Below are positions 1 to 7,581 of a DNA stretch of 64,000 nt, piece by piece; the first letter of the stretch is position 1; every line of letters starts with the position of its first letter. The position numbers were made by a program, and so were the translations under genes. The notes beneath the pieces were generated by a model, which was not told the DNA's origin, ran no database searches, and was given only the letters and a program-made list of their open reading frames with translations. The DNA is from GCA-2861595 sp035526335 (GTDB taxonomy: Bacteria > Actinomycetota > Acidimicrobiia > Acidimicrobiales > GCA-2861595): positions 1-64,000 of the forward strand of contig DATLCN010000036.1 of assembly GCA_035526335.1 (NCBI GenBank), given 5' to 3'.

Positions 1-2
1 CC

Positions 3-950
3 ACCGGAGCGGGAATCCGTGGGCGGCTGACCAAGCCGGTTCGCCCTGCGGAGCTCCATGCCGCGCTGGTGGACGCCTCCACCCCGATGAAGTCATCGTC
101 GCCGACCGCTGCGGCCGCCGGCGCTCCGCCGGTCCCGGCCATCCGCGGGACGGTGCTGGTGGCGGAGGACAACGACCTCAATCAGATGGTGGCGAGGGGC
201 ATCTTGTCGAGCCTCGGTTTCGCCTGCGATGTGGTTGCCAACGGCCTCGAGGCGGTAGAGGCGGTGCGCCAGAAGCCCTATATGGCGGTTCTCATGGACT
301 TCCACATGCCCGAGATGGATGGGGTCGACGCCACCATCGAGATCCGCCGCCAGGAGGGTGATAACCGGCGCACGCCCATCATCGCCATGACCGCCGGTGC
401 CCGGATCGAGGACCGAGACCGGTGCCTTGGCGCCGGCATGGACGACTACATCTCAAAGCCCGTGGCTCCCAAGGACCTCGAGGCGGCGTTGGCTCCCTGG
501 GTGAACCAGGAACCACCGACTTCTACGGTCGCCGCCGATCCCGAGGCGGCCAAGACTTCAGGGGTGGTGGATCCCGAAAGGCTGACTGCGCTACTGACGC
601 TCGAGGCTGAACAGGCCGGTTTCGTGGCCGGATTACTGAATTCCTTCTTCGAGCGCCTTCCTGTGCAACTCGAGGACCTCGATGCCGCGGTGACCGCAGG
701 CGACGGGCTCAAGGTCAAAGAACTGGCCCACCAGCTCAAGGGAACCGCTGCCAGCCTCGCCGCCACAGCGATTTCGAGCGTGTGTGGCGAGCTCGAGGCT
801 CAGGGCCGGGCGGGGGACGTCGGGCCGGGCGCAGCGCTGGTTGCGCAATTGCATGTCGAAGCGGACCGTGCCCGTGAGGCGTTTCAGATGCTGCTGGCCG
901 GCGGCGAGCCTCAAAAGAGCCGGCCGACGAGGTCAGAACCAGCGCTTTGA
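3..950 (+). CDS. Hybrid sensor histidine kinase, C-terminal part (REC-REC-Hpt), cut by left edge
   Basis: This is the end of a phosphorelay kinase whose catalytic part lies left of the window. The frame is open from base 3. The first codons spell the end of a receiver domain with the conserved Lys-Pro (LTKPVRPAEL), so the GTG at 69 is an internal codon and not the true start. Counting from that codon, a second receiver spans about residues 25-145, with phospho-acceptor Asp77 in VLMDFHMPEMDG and Lys130 in ISKPV. An Hpt domain follows at about 170-270 with His221 in LAHQLKGTAAS. The expected relay is His to Asp to His within one protein. The gene converges on the GGDEF-EAL-REC gene 22 bases away. 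That protein also has a receiver and could be the phosphate acceptor, but this is inference. Confidence 0.9.
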   Translation, partial: TGAGIRGRLTKPVRPAELHAALVDASTPMKSSSPTAAAAGAPPVPAIRGTVLVAEDNDLNQMVARGILSSLGFACDVVANGLEAVEAVRQKPYMAVLMDFHMPEMDGVDATIEIRRQEGDNRRTPIIAMTAGARIEDRDRCLGAGMDDYISKPVAPKDLEAALAPWVNQEPPTSTVAADPEAAKTSGVVDPERLTALLTLEAEQAGFVAGLLNSFFERLPVQLEDLDAAVTAGDGLKVKELAHQLKGTAASLAATAISSVCGELEAQGRAGDVGPGAALVAQLHVEADRAREAFQMLLAGGEPQKSRPTRSEPAL

Positions 951-972
951 TTGGCCGGAAGCTCCTGGCTGA

Positions 973-2724
973 TCACCGCGGCTCGGGTACGTCCGGCCCT
1001 TTTCGGTGCTCATGGTGGCGAGCGACTGCCGCCCGTACCCGCCCGATCAGATCCCGTGGCGTGAAGGGCTTGACGATGTAGTCGTCGGCACCGGCCGAGT
1101 ATCCCTCGATCTTGGCGGGAGCATCGAATTCAGATGTCAACATCACGATCGTGCAATCCGCCAGGCCGACGTCAGCGCGCAGCGCCCGGCACGCTTCGAA
1201 GCCGTCCATCTCGGGCATGCGCACGTCGAGCACGACACATGCCGGCCTCACGGTTCTCGCCACCTCGAGGGCGACACGGCCGTTGGGGGCCTGATGAACC
1301 TCGAAGCCCGCGGCAGTCAGGCTCACCGCAGCCAATTGGAGCACCTCGGGAGAGTCGTCGGCAACCACCACGACCTCACCATGGTAGCCACCGGGGTCGG
1401 CGTCGGGCCCCGCCTGCCGGCGAGCGAGCGCCGCCCACTCTTCGACCAGCAGGTCTTCGAGTGCGGCCGCCGGGATGGGTCGGGAGAAGTAATAGCCCTG
1501 AACCGATTCACAGCCGAGCACCCGCAGGCGCTCCAGCTGTTCCTTCGTCTCTACGCCCTCGGCCACCACGCTGAGCTCCAAGGCCTGAGCCATGGCGACC
1601 ACACCGGCCACAATGGCGGTGTCCTCGGGCTCCTGGCCGAGGCCGTCGACGAACGAGCGGTCGATCTTCAGTTCATCGATCGGAAGGCGCCGGAGATAGG
1701 CGAGCGAGGAATAGCCGGTCCCGAAGTCATCTATCGACAGGGTGACACCGAGGATCTTGAGTCCTCGGAGCAAATCGATGGTCGACTCGACATCGGCCAT
1801 GACGATGCTCTCGGTGAGCTCTAGACACAGGTTCGAAGCGGGCATACCCGTACGGTCGAGCACGCCGGTCACCATGGCCACCAACCCCGGATCGAATTGT
1901 CTCGCCGAAACGTTCACCGCCATCACCAGCGGCGGCCGGTCGGACAACCGGGTCCGCCACTCCTGGGCCTGGCGACAGGCCTCTTCGAGCACCCAGGCAC
2001 CGAGAGCCACGATGATGCCTGTCTCCTCGGCGAGGGGAATGAACTGGTCGGGCGGCACCAGGCCCCTCGACGGATGATGCCAGCGCACCAGGGCCTCGAC
2101 GCCGGCGATGCGCTCGTTGGCGAGCAGGATCTTCGGCTGATAGTGCAGCAGGAACTGCCCTGCCTCCAAGGCCTCGCCGAGGTCGTGGGCTTGTTGTCTT
2201 CGCGCACGGTCGTCCGCCTGCATCTCCTCGGTGAACAATTCGACCCTGCCGCTGCCTTGCGACTTGGCGGCGTGGAGGGCCGCCTCGGCATCAAGGATCA
2301 GGGCACCGACCTGGGCGCCCTCGGGTGGAGCGAGAGCGATCCCGATACCCACCGAAACCGGTCCGACTTCGAGCGGCTGGTCGAAAACGGCGGAGATCCG
2401 GGAGGCGATGAGGCGGGCGGCGTGAGCGTCGGCCACGTTCTCGCACATCGCCAGGAACTCGTCACCGCCGAGGCGGGCGACGTTGCCGGCAGGACGAGCG
2501 ACGCTGTCGTAAGGCCGCAGGCACGCCTCCAGCCGCCGGGCCACCTCGCGGAGTGCCTCGTCGCCGGCGGCGTGACCCAGGCTTTCGTTGATCTTGGAGA
2601 AACCGTCGATATCAATGACGAACACGGCGGTTGTCCAGCGCTCCCGGGCCGCTCGGGCCAGAGCCCGGTTGGTGCGGTCCTCGAACAGGCGACGGGTGGC
2701 CAGGCCGGTCAGCGCCTCGTACAT
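973..2724 (-). CDS. GGDEF-EAL-REC c-di-GMP turnover protein
   Basis: This cytoplasmic protein carries both diguanylate cyclase and c-di-GMP phosphodiesterase domains plus a C-terminal receiver. GGDEF spans about residues 1-165, with the intact signature ARLGGDEF at 83-90. EAL spans about 183-435, with EAL at 210-212 and DDFGTGYSSL near 332-341, so both halves look catalytically competent. The receiver is at about 450-575, with Asp500 in VVLDVRMPEMDG and a Lys in DDYIVKPF. No RxxD inhibitory site precedes GGDEF. The order, with the receiver last, is unusual; receivers are more often N-terminal. The chosen ATG sits right at the GGDEF domain. The frame stays open upstream, but no ATG or GTG was found there. 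It faces a Hpt-bearing kinase and lies 3 kb from a c-di-GMP riboswitch, which suggests a local c-di-GMP circuit. Confidence 0.9.
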   Translation of the reverse strand: MYEALTGLATRRLFEDRTNRALARAARERWTTAVFVIDIDGFSKINESLGHAAGDEALREVARRLEACLRPYDSVARPAGNVARLGGDEFLAMCENVADAHAARLIASRISAVFDQPLEVGPVSVGIGIALAPPEGAQVGALILDAEAALHAAKSQGSGRVELFTEEMQADDRARRQQAHDLGEALEAGQFLLHYQPKILLANERIAGVEALVRWHHPSRGLVPPDQFIPLAEETGIIVALGAWVLEEACRQAQEWRTRLSDRPPLVMAVNVSARQFDPGLVAMVTGVLDRTGMPASNLCLELTESIVMADVESTIDLLRGLKILGVTLSIDDFGTGYSSLAYLRRLPIDELKIDRSFVDGLGQEPEDTAIVAGVVAMAQALELSVVAEGVETKEQLERLRVLGCESVQGYYFSRPIPAAALEDLLVEEWAALARRQAGPDADPGGYHGEVVVVADDSPEVLQLAAVSLTAAGFEVHQAPNGRVALEVARTVRPACVVLDVRMPEMDGFEACRALRADVGLADCTIVMLTSEFDAPAKIEGYSAGADDYIVKPFTPRDLIGRVRAAVARHHEHRKGPDVPEPR

Positions 2725-3007
2725 CGGCCTGTCGAAGAAGATGGTGGCGGATGCCGGCGTGAAGTCTTCACGGGCAGGTCTTCCGCGCCATTGCCGTGGT
2801 CGGCGTGTGAGGCCTTGGGGAGGACCGCCAGCATTTTCATCGCCGCCATTCGAGCGAACTTGTCTCAGGACTTTCGTAAGGCGTCGATCCAGGGGTCTGG
2901 CGAGCCGGCGCCTCTGTACCTATTGTAGTTTGGAGGTCAGTTTGCAGTATTCCGAACCTTATATCAGAATCAGAGTTCGGAGTACCGCCCAGATGTACGG
3001 AGCCGAA
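2725..3007. promoter_or_regulatory. A/T-richer intergenic region with 7-bp inverted repeat
   Basis: This gap separates the end of the DUF916-like gene from the start of the GGDEF-EAL gene, both on the minus strand. An inverted repeat TCCGAAC-N17-GTTCGGA lies at 2951-2981, about 27 bases past the stop of the DUF916-like gene. It could be a terminator or an operator. The segment 2920-2975 is much more A/T-rich than its surroundings. It contains a minus-strand TACAAT (2922-2927) and a TATAAG that could serve as -10 boxes for the GGDEF-EAL gene. No convincing -35 was found. Confidence 0.35.
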
Positions 3008-4051
3008 CTACCCTCGTGGAAGACGCGGCACGCGGGGGCGGCGCAGGCGTGAAAGAACCAGGCCGCCGCCACCCACCAGTACGGCGCCTCCGACCGCGGC
3101 CCCGATCAGGGCCGGCACAGGCACTCCAGAACCTCTTTCATGGTCGGCCTTGGGGGGATCGGCAGGAGGGACCTTCCGGTCTGCCAGCTCCTCGAGCACC
3201 TTTTGACCGACGCTGAACGTGCCTTGCCACTCGGCGGTGCGCTCGCCGTAGGTGATCTCGACCCTTGTCGGGTACTCCCCGTCGCTGGCGTCTGCGGTCC
3301 ACTTGATCGGGTAGGCGATGGAGGTGTCGGGCACGAAGGTGTCCACATCGAACTCCCTCTGGAAATCGGTACCGACGTTGATCACACCCTTGGCCTTGGT
3401 GAGGCCTTGTCCGGTGTTCTCGACGGCGATCTCCAGGTAGAGACCATCTGAACGAGCCGCTGGGCTGACGCCTCCGATGACCAGTTCGGGCTCGGAGGGC
3501 CCGGGCAGGTTCACCTGGACGGCGATGATCCGCCGGGTCTGTACGTCAACGGAAGCCCCGGCCTGGCCCTGGCCGGCCTCAGCGGAGCCACCCTGGCCCT
3601 TCGGAACGCTGATCGAGATCCCGGCCAGATGGTGCCCACTTTCGCCGCCGGGCGGAATGGCGACCTTGAACGACACGACGGCGGAGGCCTTGGCGGCCAG
3701 TGTCAGGTCCGCACGCTCCAGAGAGATCCAGGCCCCCGTCCGGCTCGGAGTCTCGTTGGCCAGTGCGTAGGAGGCGCCGCCCAACTGTCCGGTCGAGGCA
3801 TCGACGGCGGCCAGCTTCATCTGGAGCGGCCCCGCGGAGTCGTTGCGGAGGCCGATGGCCTGGGTGATCTCGGCTCCGGGATCGCCCTGGAGGTAGAAGA
3901 ACCCCCCTCCCGCCGGGTCTGTCTGCGAACCGGGGACCGGCTCGGCCACGAAGTTCACCCCTCCCTCCTGAGCAGAGGCGGCGGGCACAGCCAGCACGAC
4001 GAGCGCAAGGACGGCGGCGGCCAAAAGTGCTCCCATGGCATGACTTCGCAA
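3008..4051 (-). CDS. DUF916-like (WxL-interacting) secreted, membrane-anchored protein
   Basis: The N-terminal 27 residues form a signal peptide ending AASA-Q. A beta-rich region of about 30-170 resembles the DUF916 (WxL-interacting protein) peptidoglycan-binding domain, with the typical opening of a 'residue-rich, no-Cys' Ig-like fold and phrases such as IGLRNDS, ISLERADLTLAAKASAVVSFKVAIPP and HHLAGISISVPKG. A second beta domain follows to about 290. A single transmembrane helix near 313-335 ends in an Arg-rich tail, so the protein should be held outside the cell by a C-terminal anchor. In Firmicutes such proteins pair with WxL-domain proteins, and three WxL-like genes lie directly upstream here. 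The start is either TTG 4051 (gives an Arg in the signal peptide) or ATG 4036. Neither has a strong ribosome site. Confidence 0.72.
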   Translation of the reverse strand: MRSHAMGALLAAAVLALVVLAVPAASAQEGGVNFVAEPVPGSQTDPAGGGFFYLQGDPGAEITQAIGLRNDSAGPLQMKLAAVDASTGQLGGASYALANETPSRTGAWISLERADLTLAAKASAVVSFKVAIPPGGESGHHLAGISISVPKGQGGSAEAGQGQAGASVDVQTRRIIAVQVNLPGPSEPELVIGGVSPAARSDGLYLEIAVENTGQGLTKAKGVINVGTDFQREFDVDTFVPDTSIAYPIKWTADASDGEYPTRVEITYGERTAEWQGTFSVGQKVLEELADRKVPPADPPKADHERGSGVPVPALIGAAVGGAVLVGGGGLVLSRLRRPRVPRLPRG

Positions 4052-4081
4052 GTTGGTGATCGCGCAGACTAGAGCCAGTCT

Positions 4082-4603
4082 TTAGGGTCCGGACGCCACA
4101 GCCACGGTGACATCGCTCCGGTAGGCACGGGCATAGGCACTGGCGGGGAGCGAGAGAGTGAGGGGCCCGCCCTGGGAGAAATTGAAGGTCCCACTCGAGC
4201 CGGGGGCGGCGCTGACGATCTTCACCGTTGCCCCGTCGATCAAATATGGACCGGCGGCCACGACTACCAGGCCACTCGAGGGGGCGAAGGCCGGTGCCAG
4301 CATGGCCAGAGACCCCACCGGGAGCGCCTTTCCTCCGCTCACGTACTGCCCAGCGCCATCCACCTCTGCGAAGCGGGTGGCCGAGACGGTCACGTTCCAC
4401 CCCGCCCCCGCTGAGTCGGTGACCGAAAAATCGGCCATGGCCGCGCTGGTGGTCTTGGCTGTGCCGTCCAGGTTCACCGCCGGGAAGTCCTCCACGGTCA
4501 CGTTTGCAGGGCTGAGAGCCTGGCCGAGCGCGGCCCGGGCCGTAACCGCGGCGGCACCAACGATCAGGAGGGCCGTTACACATGCAATGGAGCGTCTCGG
4601 CAC
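4082..4603 (-). CDS. WxL-domain-like secreted protein, copy 3
   Basis: This is a secreted beta-rich protein of about 173 residues, paralogous to the two genes upstream. The signal peptide begins PRRSIACVTALLIVGAAAV. The shared features are GAGWNVTVSATRF (the WxL-motif position, here W-N-V), YVSGGKALPVGSLAM and the C-terminal AYARAYRSDVTVAVASGP. I chose GTG 4603 because the longer frame would run back into the end of the preceding gene. Another in-frame GTG eight codons upstream is also possible. Cell-surface attachment, by analogy with WxL proteins that bind peptidoglycan non-covalently, is inferred from family resemblance. It sits between another WxL copy and the DUF916-like gene, all on one strand and probably co-transcribed. 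Confidence 0.7.
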   Translation of the reverse strand: MPRRSIACVTALLIVGAAAVTARAALGQALSPANVTVEDFPAVNLDGTAKTTSAAMADFSVTDSAGAGWNVTVSATRFAEVDGAGQYVSGGKALPVGSLAMLAPAFAPSSGLVVVAAGPYLIDGATVKIVSAAPGSSGTFNFSQGGPLTLSLPASAYARAYRSDVTVAVASGP

Positions 4604-4649
4604 GGCACCGGGCTCGGCCACGGCACAAGGATGCCCCAGGTTGAGCGGG

Positions 4650-5231
4650 CTACGGTCCAGAAGTGACCGAGAGAGAGAGATCGCTGCGGTAGGTGCGGGC
4701 ATAGGCGCTGGCTGGCACCGCTACCTGGAGGGCCGCGGTCGGACTGAAGATGAACCGTCCCATGCCTGCCCCGATGCCGGCAACCGCCACGGTCACTTCG
4801 CCGCGGTCGAGGATGTAGGGCCCCGCCGCGACCTGCGGAGCGTCCGAGTGGCTGCCATCCTTTGTCAAAGAGAATCCGGCCAGGCTGAGCGAGCCCTCGG
4901 GCAGAGCCTTTCCTCCCGAGACGTAGGCGTAGCGGTCCCACTCTCGAAAGATTGTGGCCTGCAGCTTGAGCGTCCAGCCCTCCCCGCTGCCACGGGCGTC
5001 GGTCACCGCGATCGGGTCCAGGGCCGCTTGGGCAGTCTGGGTGTCGCCACTGAGGGTGATCACGGCGAAGTCCTTCACCTCGGCGGTGGCCACTCCGAGC
5101 AGCCCACCGCTCACCACCACCGATGTCGGCGCGCTCTGTGCAGCGCCAGCCGGCACCGCGGCGCCGGCCACTATCAGCAGGAGCAGGCCGGCAGTGAGTG
5201 GGATTCGCACGGTCGCAGCGCCACTTCGCAT
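4650..5231 (-). CDS. WxL-domain-like secreted protein, copy 2
   Basis: This protein has 193 residues with a signal peptide up to about residue 31 (PLTAGLLLLIVAGAAVPAGA). It is the copy with a textbook first motif, W-T-L at residues 86-88, in the context ARGSGEGWTLKLQAT. It has the second conserved block at the C-terminus, SAYARTYRSDLSLSV. The start is ATG 5231, preceded by GGGAG about six bases upstream; longer in-frame readings have no signal peptide at their N-terminus. It is the first gene after the hairpin at 5335-5361, so it probably has its own promoter in 5232-5334, or depends on read-through. Confidence 0.75.
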   Translation of the reverse strand: MRSGAATVRIPLTAGLLLLIVAGAAVPAGAAQSAPTSVVVSGGLLGVATAEVKDFAVITLSGDTQTAQAALDPIAVTDARGSGEGWTLKLQATIFREWDRYAYVSGGKALPEGSLSLAGFSLTKDGSHSDAPQVAAGPYILDRGEVTVAVAGIGAGMGRFIFSPTAALQVAVPASAYARTYRSDLSLSVTSGP

Positions 5232-5334
5232 CTCCGGCTCCCTTCTCCCACCGCCTCGGCGCCGTATAGATCGGCTGCAGTTCGAAGAAAGCCATGGCTC
5301 CATCGGGCCGTTTGGCATGGCCCATGCGCGCGCG

Positions 5335-5361
5335 AAGGGCCCGGCCGGAGGCCGGGCCCTT
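5335..5361 (-). terminator. Perfect 12-bp hairpin, terminator of WxL copy 1
   Basis: AAGGGCCCGGCC, loop GGA, GGCCGGGCCCTT: a perfect 12-bp stem with a three-base loop, 22 bases past the stop codon of the gene ending at 5384. There is no U-tract, which is common for GC-rich actinobacterial terminators. It separates the riboswitch-led WxL copy from the two downstream copies and the DUF916-like gene. Confidence 0.65.
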
Positions 5362-5383
5362 CACGGTCGCAGGATGCGTGGGG

Positions 5384-5971
5384 CTACGGGGTGCTGGCCA
5401 GCGTCAGCGTGAGGTCGCTGCGGTAGGTCTTTGCGTAGGCGTTGGAGGGGACGCTCAGGGTCAGGTCCGCGTTGGTGCCAGCGAAGCTGATGTCGTACTT
5501 GCCCATGCCGGCGTCGACGGCGGCGCTGGCGATCTTGACCGCCGAGGTGGTAAGTGAGTACGAGCCGGCGGTCATGGTCGGCGCCCCCGAGGTCGTGCCG
5601 TCAGCCACCACGGTGGCGGTGGCGAGCGACAGCGAATCTGCCGGCAGTGTCTTGCCGCTGGCCACATAGTCGCTTCCGTCGTGCTCGGCCATCGTGGTCG
5701 CCTGGACGGTGACGTTCCAGCCGTCTCCCGAGCCACGGGCGTCGTTGACCTCGAAGTTGTCGAAGGAGGCGGTGGTGGTCTTGGCCGTGCCGTCCAGGGT
5801 CACCCCGGCGAAGTTGCCGGCGAGAGGAGCGGTGGTGATGCCCAGGCTGCCGCCGGTGACGACGACGTTGGCGTCGTCGGCGAAAGCGGATGGGGCGTGG
5901 ATGCCGGCGACCAAAGTGGTGCCGACCATGGCGGTGACTGCGATACGGCGGATGTTGCGGTGGATGCTCAT
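5384..5971 (-). CDS. WxL-domain-like secreted protein, copy 1 (under c-di-GMP riboswitch)
   Basis: This 195-residue protein has a signal peptide to about residue 31 (RRIAVTAMVGTTLVAGIHAP, then SAFADD). The mature part is about 165 residues and beta-rich. It has GSGDGWNVTVQATTM at the first WxL motif position and AYAKTYRSDLTLTLASTP at the C-terminus, the equivalent of the second WxL motif. The start is ATG 5971, with AAAGGGA about 10 bases upstream. A longer open frame upstream is only the riboswitch leader read as protein. The leader (5993-6070) is a c-di-GMP-I aptamer, so expression should respond to c-di-GMP. The nearby GGDEF-EAL-REC gene could supply or remove that signal. The product is likely a cell-wall or matrix protein; its ligand is unknown. 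Confidence 0.8.
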   Translation of the reverse strand: MSIHRNIRRIAVTAMVGTTLVAGIHAPSAFADDANVVVTGGSLGITTAPLAGNFAGVTLDGTAKTTTASFDNFEVNDARGSGDGWNVTVQATTMAEHDGSDYVASGKTLPADSLSLATATVVADGTTSGAPTMTAGSYSLTTSAVKIASAAVDAGMGKYDISFAGTNADLTLSVPSNAYAKTYRSDLTLTLASTP

Positions 5972-5992
5972 GATGCTTGGTTTCCCTTTCGG

Positions 5993-6070
5993 TTCGGTAA
6001 CCCGGCTGACCCCGAGTTGGGCCCCGTGGCTTTGCGTCCCCGCCTTGCGGTCGGGTTTGCCTTTTCGTTG
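5993..6070 (-). ncRNA. c-di-GMP-I riboswitch (GEMM motif)
   Basis: Read on the minus strand, the leader contains in order GGCAAACC (6061-6054), a GCAA tetraloop stem, GGGACGCAAAGCC (6040-6028), a GC-rich hairpin, and CAGCCGGGTTACCG (6008-5995). These are the hallmark blocks of the GEMM/c-di-GMP-I aptamer: the GNRA loop in P2, the ACGCAAAGCC junction strand, and the closing GGUUACCG. The motif ends about 22 bases before ATG 5971. The ribosome site AAAGGGA (5982-5988) follows directly, with no terminator hairpin between, so translational control is the more likely mode. Confidence 0.92.
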
Positions 6071-6578
6071 ATGCCAATGCTTCGTCGCTCCGGGCCGTGA
6101 CCTCGACCCAACACTTCCCCAACAAAAGCGAGGACCTGCGCCAAGAAACCGCGGGCGGCACGCTGTCGGGACGCGTTGTCTCGGATGGGGGGCAGGATCG
6201 GCGTACCGCATCGCCGACGAGGAAACGGGTCGCTACCGAATCACGCAAGACGCCGCGCCCGCATCAAGCTCGAAGGCGCCGGCGCCGGCGGCATGGTGGA
6301 CGCCGACCATGGCACCGTCGCAGGGCAGGGCCCCTGAGCCCCTCGGCTCGGAGCTGTGGGGGCAATGCCGTGGGCAGCACCCGGAACGCCGGTCCGACAG
6401 GGCGATTTCGGTAAGGGGCCGCCGGAGAACCACTTGCACGAAAACAGGAACGAAACCGCAGATGAGAGTCGCCAAGGAGATTGCAAGTAGTTCTCCGGCG
6501 TCCCTAACGGTCGCCGCCGGCGGCGACGACCCTCTGCGCGCCGATCTACTCCCTGAAAGACACCAAGATGGGAACCCC
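6071..6578. other. Gene-free stretch: leader/promoter region and an 81-bp inverted-repeat element
   Basis: No protein-like frame with a credible start is visible here; long frames crossing this region are GC-biased shadows. The right part holds the inverted-repeat element at 6420-6500. The left part (6071-6250) must contain the promoter for the riboswitch transcript, but no clear -10/-35 pair stands out. Confidence 0.5.
6420..6500. repeat. 81-bp element with 18-bp terminal inverted repeats
   Basis: CGCCGGAGAACCACTTGC (6420-6437) is repeated inverted at 6483-6500 with one mismatch, around a 45-base A/C-rich centre that is unlike the flanks. It could be a small non-autonomous mobile element (MITE-like) or the ends of a strong RNA hairpin. 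No flanking target duplication is obvious. Confidence 0.5.
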
Positions 6579-7019
6579 TCAGGCCACACCCAGGCCCAGC
6601 GCACGCGCCGCTTCTGCCTGCATCCGGTCTCGGGTGACGAAGGCGAGTTGGTCATCGCCAGCCAGCCGTTGACCGTCCTCGATGGCAACCGCGAGGTGGA
6701 TGGCGTCGAGGGTGCGAACCGGATGGTCGGCGAGGATGCGGTATGCCGTAACCAACACCGCCTCGGGGCGGAGCACCAGCAGCGACAGCGCTCCACCGGG
6801 GAGGCAGTCGGCATCGAAGCGGGCCAACAAGGCGGCGGGGTCCGACAGGCGCTGGTCCCGAGCGGCGGCGTGGGCCGCACTGGCGAACTCGAGGTGGGCC
6901 ACAACACTCGATATCACCGGGTCGTCCCCCTCCAGAAGCTGAAGCCGGAGAAATACGTGGTCCGCCTCATCGGGCAGGTAGGCACGCACGATGGCGCTGG
7001 TGTCGGCGTAGAGGATCAG
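6579..7019 (-). CDS. PIN-domain toxin (VapC/FitB-type ribonuclease)
   Basis: This is a PIN-fold RNase, the toxin half of a toxin-antitoxin pair, expected to cleave RNA with Mg2+. The catalytic N-terminal Asp lies in LILYADTSAIVRAYLP, which is only included if translation starts at the CTG at 7019-7017. That CTG overlaps the antitoxin stop as CTGA. The first GTG, in the codon after SAI, would cut off this Asp. Further acidic residues are E near ISSVVAHLEF and D in RTLDAIHLAVA, with a final D in LAFVTRDRM. Length from CTG is 146 residues, typical for PIN toxins. The C-terminus is ordinary. It is co-transcribed with the ribbon-helix-helix gene upstream. Confidence 0.87.
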   Translation of the reverse strand: MILYADTSAIVRAYLPDEADHVFLRLQLLEGDDPVISSVVAHLEFASAAHAAARDQRLSDPAALLARFDADCLPGGALSLLVLRPEAVLVTAYRILADHPVRTLDAIHLAVAIEDGQRLAGDDQLAFVTRDRMQAEAARALGLGVA

Positions 7020-7309
7020 CGCGAGCCCCGCTCGGCGGCCAGGGCGTCGCTCACCGCCGTACCGCTGCCCCGCTCGGATGTCTCCACATCGGCGTGGGTC
7101 GGAACGTCAGGTGTCGGCGGTGTGGGTGGGACGTACAGCATTGCCTCGGCGGCGAGGCGAGCCCGAAGGCGCGCCCGGGGGTCCAGCGCGGGCACAGCGG
7201 CATCGAGCACCTCCACGACCACCGCGTTCATCGATCGCCCCTCTGCGTCGGCGCGCGCCCGGAGCCTCTCGTGGAGTTCGTCGTCGATGCGGGCGATCAG
7301 CTGTCGCAC
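7016..7309 (-). CDS. Ribbon-helix-helix antitoxin (FitA/VapB-like)
   Basis: This is a 97-residue DNA-binding antitoxin. Its N-terminal 45 residues (QLIARIDDELHERLRARA, then EGRSMNAVVVEVLDAAV) are a ribbon-helix-helix domain of the FitA type. The tail, rich in Pro, Thr, Asp and Glu, should wrap the toxin. The start is GTG 7309, with GGGG about seven bases upstream. It overlaps the toxin start by four bases. The 9-bp inverted repeat 10 bases upstream is the likely autoregulatory operator. Confidence 0.85.
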   Translation of the reverse strand: MRQLIARIDDELHERLRARADAEGRSMNAVVVEVLDAAVPALDPRARLRARLAAEAMLYVPPTPPTPDVPTHADVETSERGSGTAVSDALAAERGSR

Positions 7310-7318
7310 GTCCCCGAT

Positions 7319-7347
7319 GATAGCACTCTGGCCATGATAGTGCTATC
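7319..7347. promoter_or_regulatory. Palindromic operator/promoter of the toxin-antitoxin pair
   Basis: GATAGCACT (7319-7327), 11 bases, AGTGCTATC (7339-7347): a perfect 9-bp inverted repeat just upstream of the antitoxin start. Two copies of TATCAT on the minus strand (one overlapping each arm) could be -10 boxes. Autoregulation by the ribbon-helix-helix protein is inferred from family behaviour. Confidence 0.65.
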
Positions 7348-7581
7348 GCCCTTCTTGCGGGACAGCATTCGCACCTTGGGTTAGACCCAACAAGATCACG
7401 AAGAACCGCTTCGTTCCTGAGATCCCTGCGCCTATGACTCTGAGGACGAGGTGCGTGTTCCCGGCCGATACCGCAGTGGAGGCGCTGACCACAGTCAGTT
7501 GTCGGCCGTTTTTCGTGGCAGCATGCGGGAGGCTCGGCCATGACCGACGTGGCTGACGACCCCGAAACGGAAGGAGACATG

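Noticed and set aside
5972..6211. N-terminal extension of WxL copy 1
   Set aside because: This part is the c-di-GMP riboswitch leader read as protein; the signal peptide starts at ATG 5971.
6233..7337. Several long frames over the toxin-antitoxin genes on both strands
   Set aside because: They are GC-skewed shadows of the PIN and ribbon-helix-helix genes with Arg/Pro-rich nonsense sequence.
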